DNA from: Immundisolibacteraceae bacterium
GTDB lineage: Bacteria; Pseudomonadota; Gammaproteobacteria; Immundisolibacterales; Immundisolibacteraceae
Direction: 5' to 3'
Assembly (NCBI GenBank): GCA_016763355.1
Contig: JAESTY010000270.1
Location: 1-6,337 of the forward strand
Length of the DNA: 6,337 nucleotides
Positions 5,651 through 6,337 of the stretch are shown here, one piece after another. The translations under genes and the position numbers were made by a program. The notes under the pieces were generated by a model. The model did no database searches, was not told the origin of the DNA, and worked only from the letters and a program-made list of their open reading frames with translations. Within the stretch, counting starts at the first letter, position 1. Each line of letters begins with the position of its first letter.

Positions 5651-6151
5651 TTATATGAGCCCAACCAATGCGCAGGGTTTAGTCTGTTCGTTAAGCTGAG
5701 GGATGACCAGATTTTCCATGGTCAGCCGAGTGCCGGCATTGGATCCCGGCATGAGAAAAACCAGGGTGCCGTTTGCCAGTCCAGCCATTGCCCGTGAGAG
5801 CATGCCGCTGCTGCCAATATCTTCGTAAGAGATAGTTTGGAATAGCTGAGCAAATCCTGGAATTTCTTTATCCAGTAGTGGCTTGAGCGCCTCTGGCATC
5901 ATATCGGTGATACCGGTGCCGCCATTGCTTATAATGATGTCAATTGCTGGGTCGTTGATCCAGTTGGCAAGAAAGTCTTGCATCTGCTGTTGGTCACCAT
6001 GTTTGATGGCTGACCCAACCACCTGGTGGCCAGCGTCGGTAACCATCGATCGAATCAGGTCGCCGCTGGAGTCATCAGCTTCCGTACGGCGGCTTGAGAC
6101 AGTGATGACGGCGATTTTTAACGGTTCTGGATTCCAGTTGTCCTGACGCAT
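5651..6151 (-). CDS. moaB: Molybdenum cofactor biosynthesis protein MoaB (MogA/MoaB family)
   Basis: This 166-residue protein has the MoCF-binding fold shared by MoaB and MogA, which bind molybdopterin; MogA-type members adenylylate it before molybdenum insertion. The role of bacterial MoaB is less clear, since mogA usually covers that step. Visible landmarks are the first strand IAVITVSSRR (13-22), DDSSG (26-30), the binding loop GGTG (77-80) with D83 and PEA (86-88), the IGSSGMLSRAMAGLANGTL block (112-130), MPGS (134-137) and the tail TKPC (157-160). The loop after GGTG is two residues shorter than in the E. coli and Pseudomonas MoaB sequences I remember, although the aspartate is kept. The C-terminus is also about six residues shorter. 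The start has AGGA on the minus strand (6161-6164), 9 nt upstream. The gene lies upstream of moaC and divergent from moaD. MoaB fits better than MogA by length and by its C-terminal PQL..QTKPC block. Confidence 0.93.
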   Translation of the reverse strand: MRQDNWNPEPLKIAVITVSSRRTEADDSSGDLIRSMVTDAGHQVVGSAIKHGDQQQMQDFLANWINDPAIDIIISNGGTGITDMMPEALKPLLDKEIPGFAQLFQTISYEDIGSSGMLSRAMAGLANGTLVFLMPGSNAGTRLTMENLVIPQLNEQTKPCALVGLI

Positions 6152-6197
6152 GATGGTTTTTCCTGTAGCAGTAGCGTTTGGTTGCTATTGTTTAATC

Positions 6198-6203
6198 TAT
6201 AAA
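6198..6203 (+). promoter_or_regulatory. Candidate -10 element for moaD in the moaB-moaD gap
   Basis: TATAAA in the 69-bp gap between divergent moaB and moaD matches five of six consensus -10 bases. The possible -35 TTGGTT (6178-6183) is only 14 bp away, too close for a good promoter. A start near 6210 would leave only about a 10-nt leader. The gap must also hold the moaB promoter; overlapping divergent promoters are likely, but I cannot place the moaB one with confidence. Confidence 0.25.
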
Positions 6204-6220
6204 ATGAGATGGCATTGAAT

Positions 6221-6337
6221 ATGCAAATTGAGGTTCGGTATTTTGCCAGTTTGCGCGAGCGAGTGGGTTGCGGGCAGGAGTTTATTGAGTTATCAGCGGG
6301 TGCTTCGGTTGCCCAGGCCTGGGAGAAAGGTTGCGCC
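6221..6337 (+). CDS. moaD: Molybdopterin synthase small subunit MoaD (5' part only)
   Basis: MoaD is the ubiquitin-like sulfur carrier of molybdopterin synthase. As a C-terminal thiocarboxylate it gives sulfur to cyclic pyranopterin monophosphate in complex with MoaE. Only the first 39 codons are in the window, of about 80 expected. The N-terminus MQIEVRYFASLRERVG shows the first beta-strand and the F-A-x-(L/V)-RE motif typical of MoaD, followed by a second strand QEFIEL (19-24). The essential C-terminal Gly-Gly lies beyond the edge. The ATG at 6204 is out of frame and meets a stop after four codons, so 6221 is the start; its ribosome binding site is weak (GAGATGG begins 15 nt upstream). ThiS, the related carrier, is less likely given the RE motif and the moaB/moaC neighbours. 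A moaE downstream would be expected. Confidence 0.87.
   Translation, partial: MQIEVRYFASLRERVGCGQEFIELSAGASVAQAWEKGCA

Noticed and set aside
5635..5660. A terminator after moaB
   Set aside because: The only stem found (GGTC/GACC near 5626-5638) has 4 bp and no T tract after it.
5216..6146. Plus-strand frames of 87-99 codons opposite moaC and moaB
   Set aside because: They are antisense shadows of conserved moa genes and show no motifs of their own.

Overview
This window is a compact stretch of bacterial chromosome that looks gammaproteobacterial. The base composition is near 50% GC. ClpS and ClpA resemble the Escherichia coli and Pseudomonas proteins along their visible length, and the ArgD/ArgF pair is of the Pseudomonas-like anabolic type. 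I cannot name a genus; a marine gammaproteobacterium is a guess. I see no transposase, phage gene, CRISPR array, tRNA or rRNA.

Layout: (1) 1-1839, minus strand: clpS followed by clpA, one base apart; clpA runs off the left edge. Together they are the adaptor and the unfoldase of the ClpAP protease. (2) 1840-2286: a 447-bp gene-free region between the divergent clpS and argD. It holds a tetranucleotide repeat, a possible extended -10 promoter, and a strong GC-rich hairpin followed by a T-rich tract just before argD. (3) 2287-4950, plus strand: argD and argF overlap by 4 bp (ATGA). After 34 bp comes a GFA/CENP-V-type zinc-binding protein with a strong ribosome binding site. The first two are anabolic arginine biosynthesis genes (acetylornithine transaminase and ornithine carbamoyltransferase). 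(4) 4981-6151, minus strand: moaB then moaC in transcription order, separated by 193 bp and converging on the arginine operon. (5) 6221-6337, plus strand: the start of moaD, divergent from moaB. MoaC makes cyclic pyranopterin monophosphate, MoaD is the sulfur-carrying small subunit of molybdopterin synthase, and MoaB belongs to the MogA/MoaB molybdopterin-binding family.

Most of the window is ordinary housekeeping sequence. The points worth a second look are the argD leader (hairpin, arginine-codon-rich short frame, repeat), a two-residue deletion in the conserved GGTG...D..PEA loop of MoaB, two substitutions in conserved PLP-site motifs of ArgD, and a 16-bp palindrome upstream of moaC. I found no convincing evidence of an undescribed multi-gene system.
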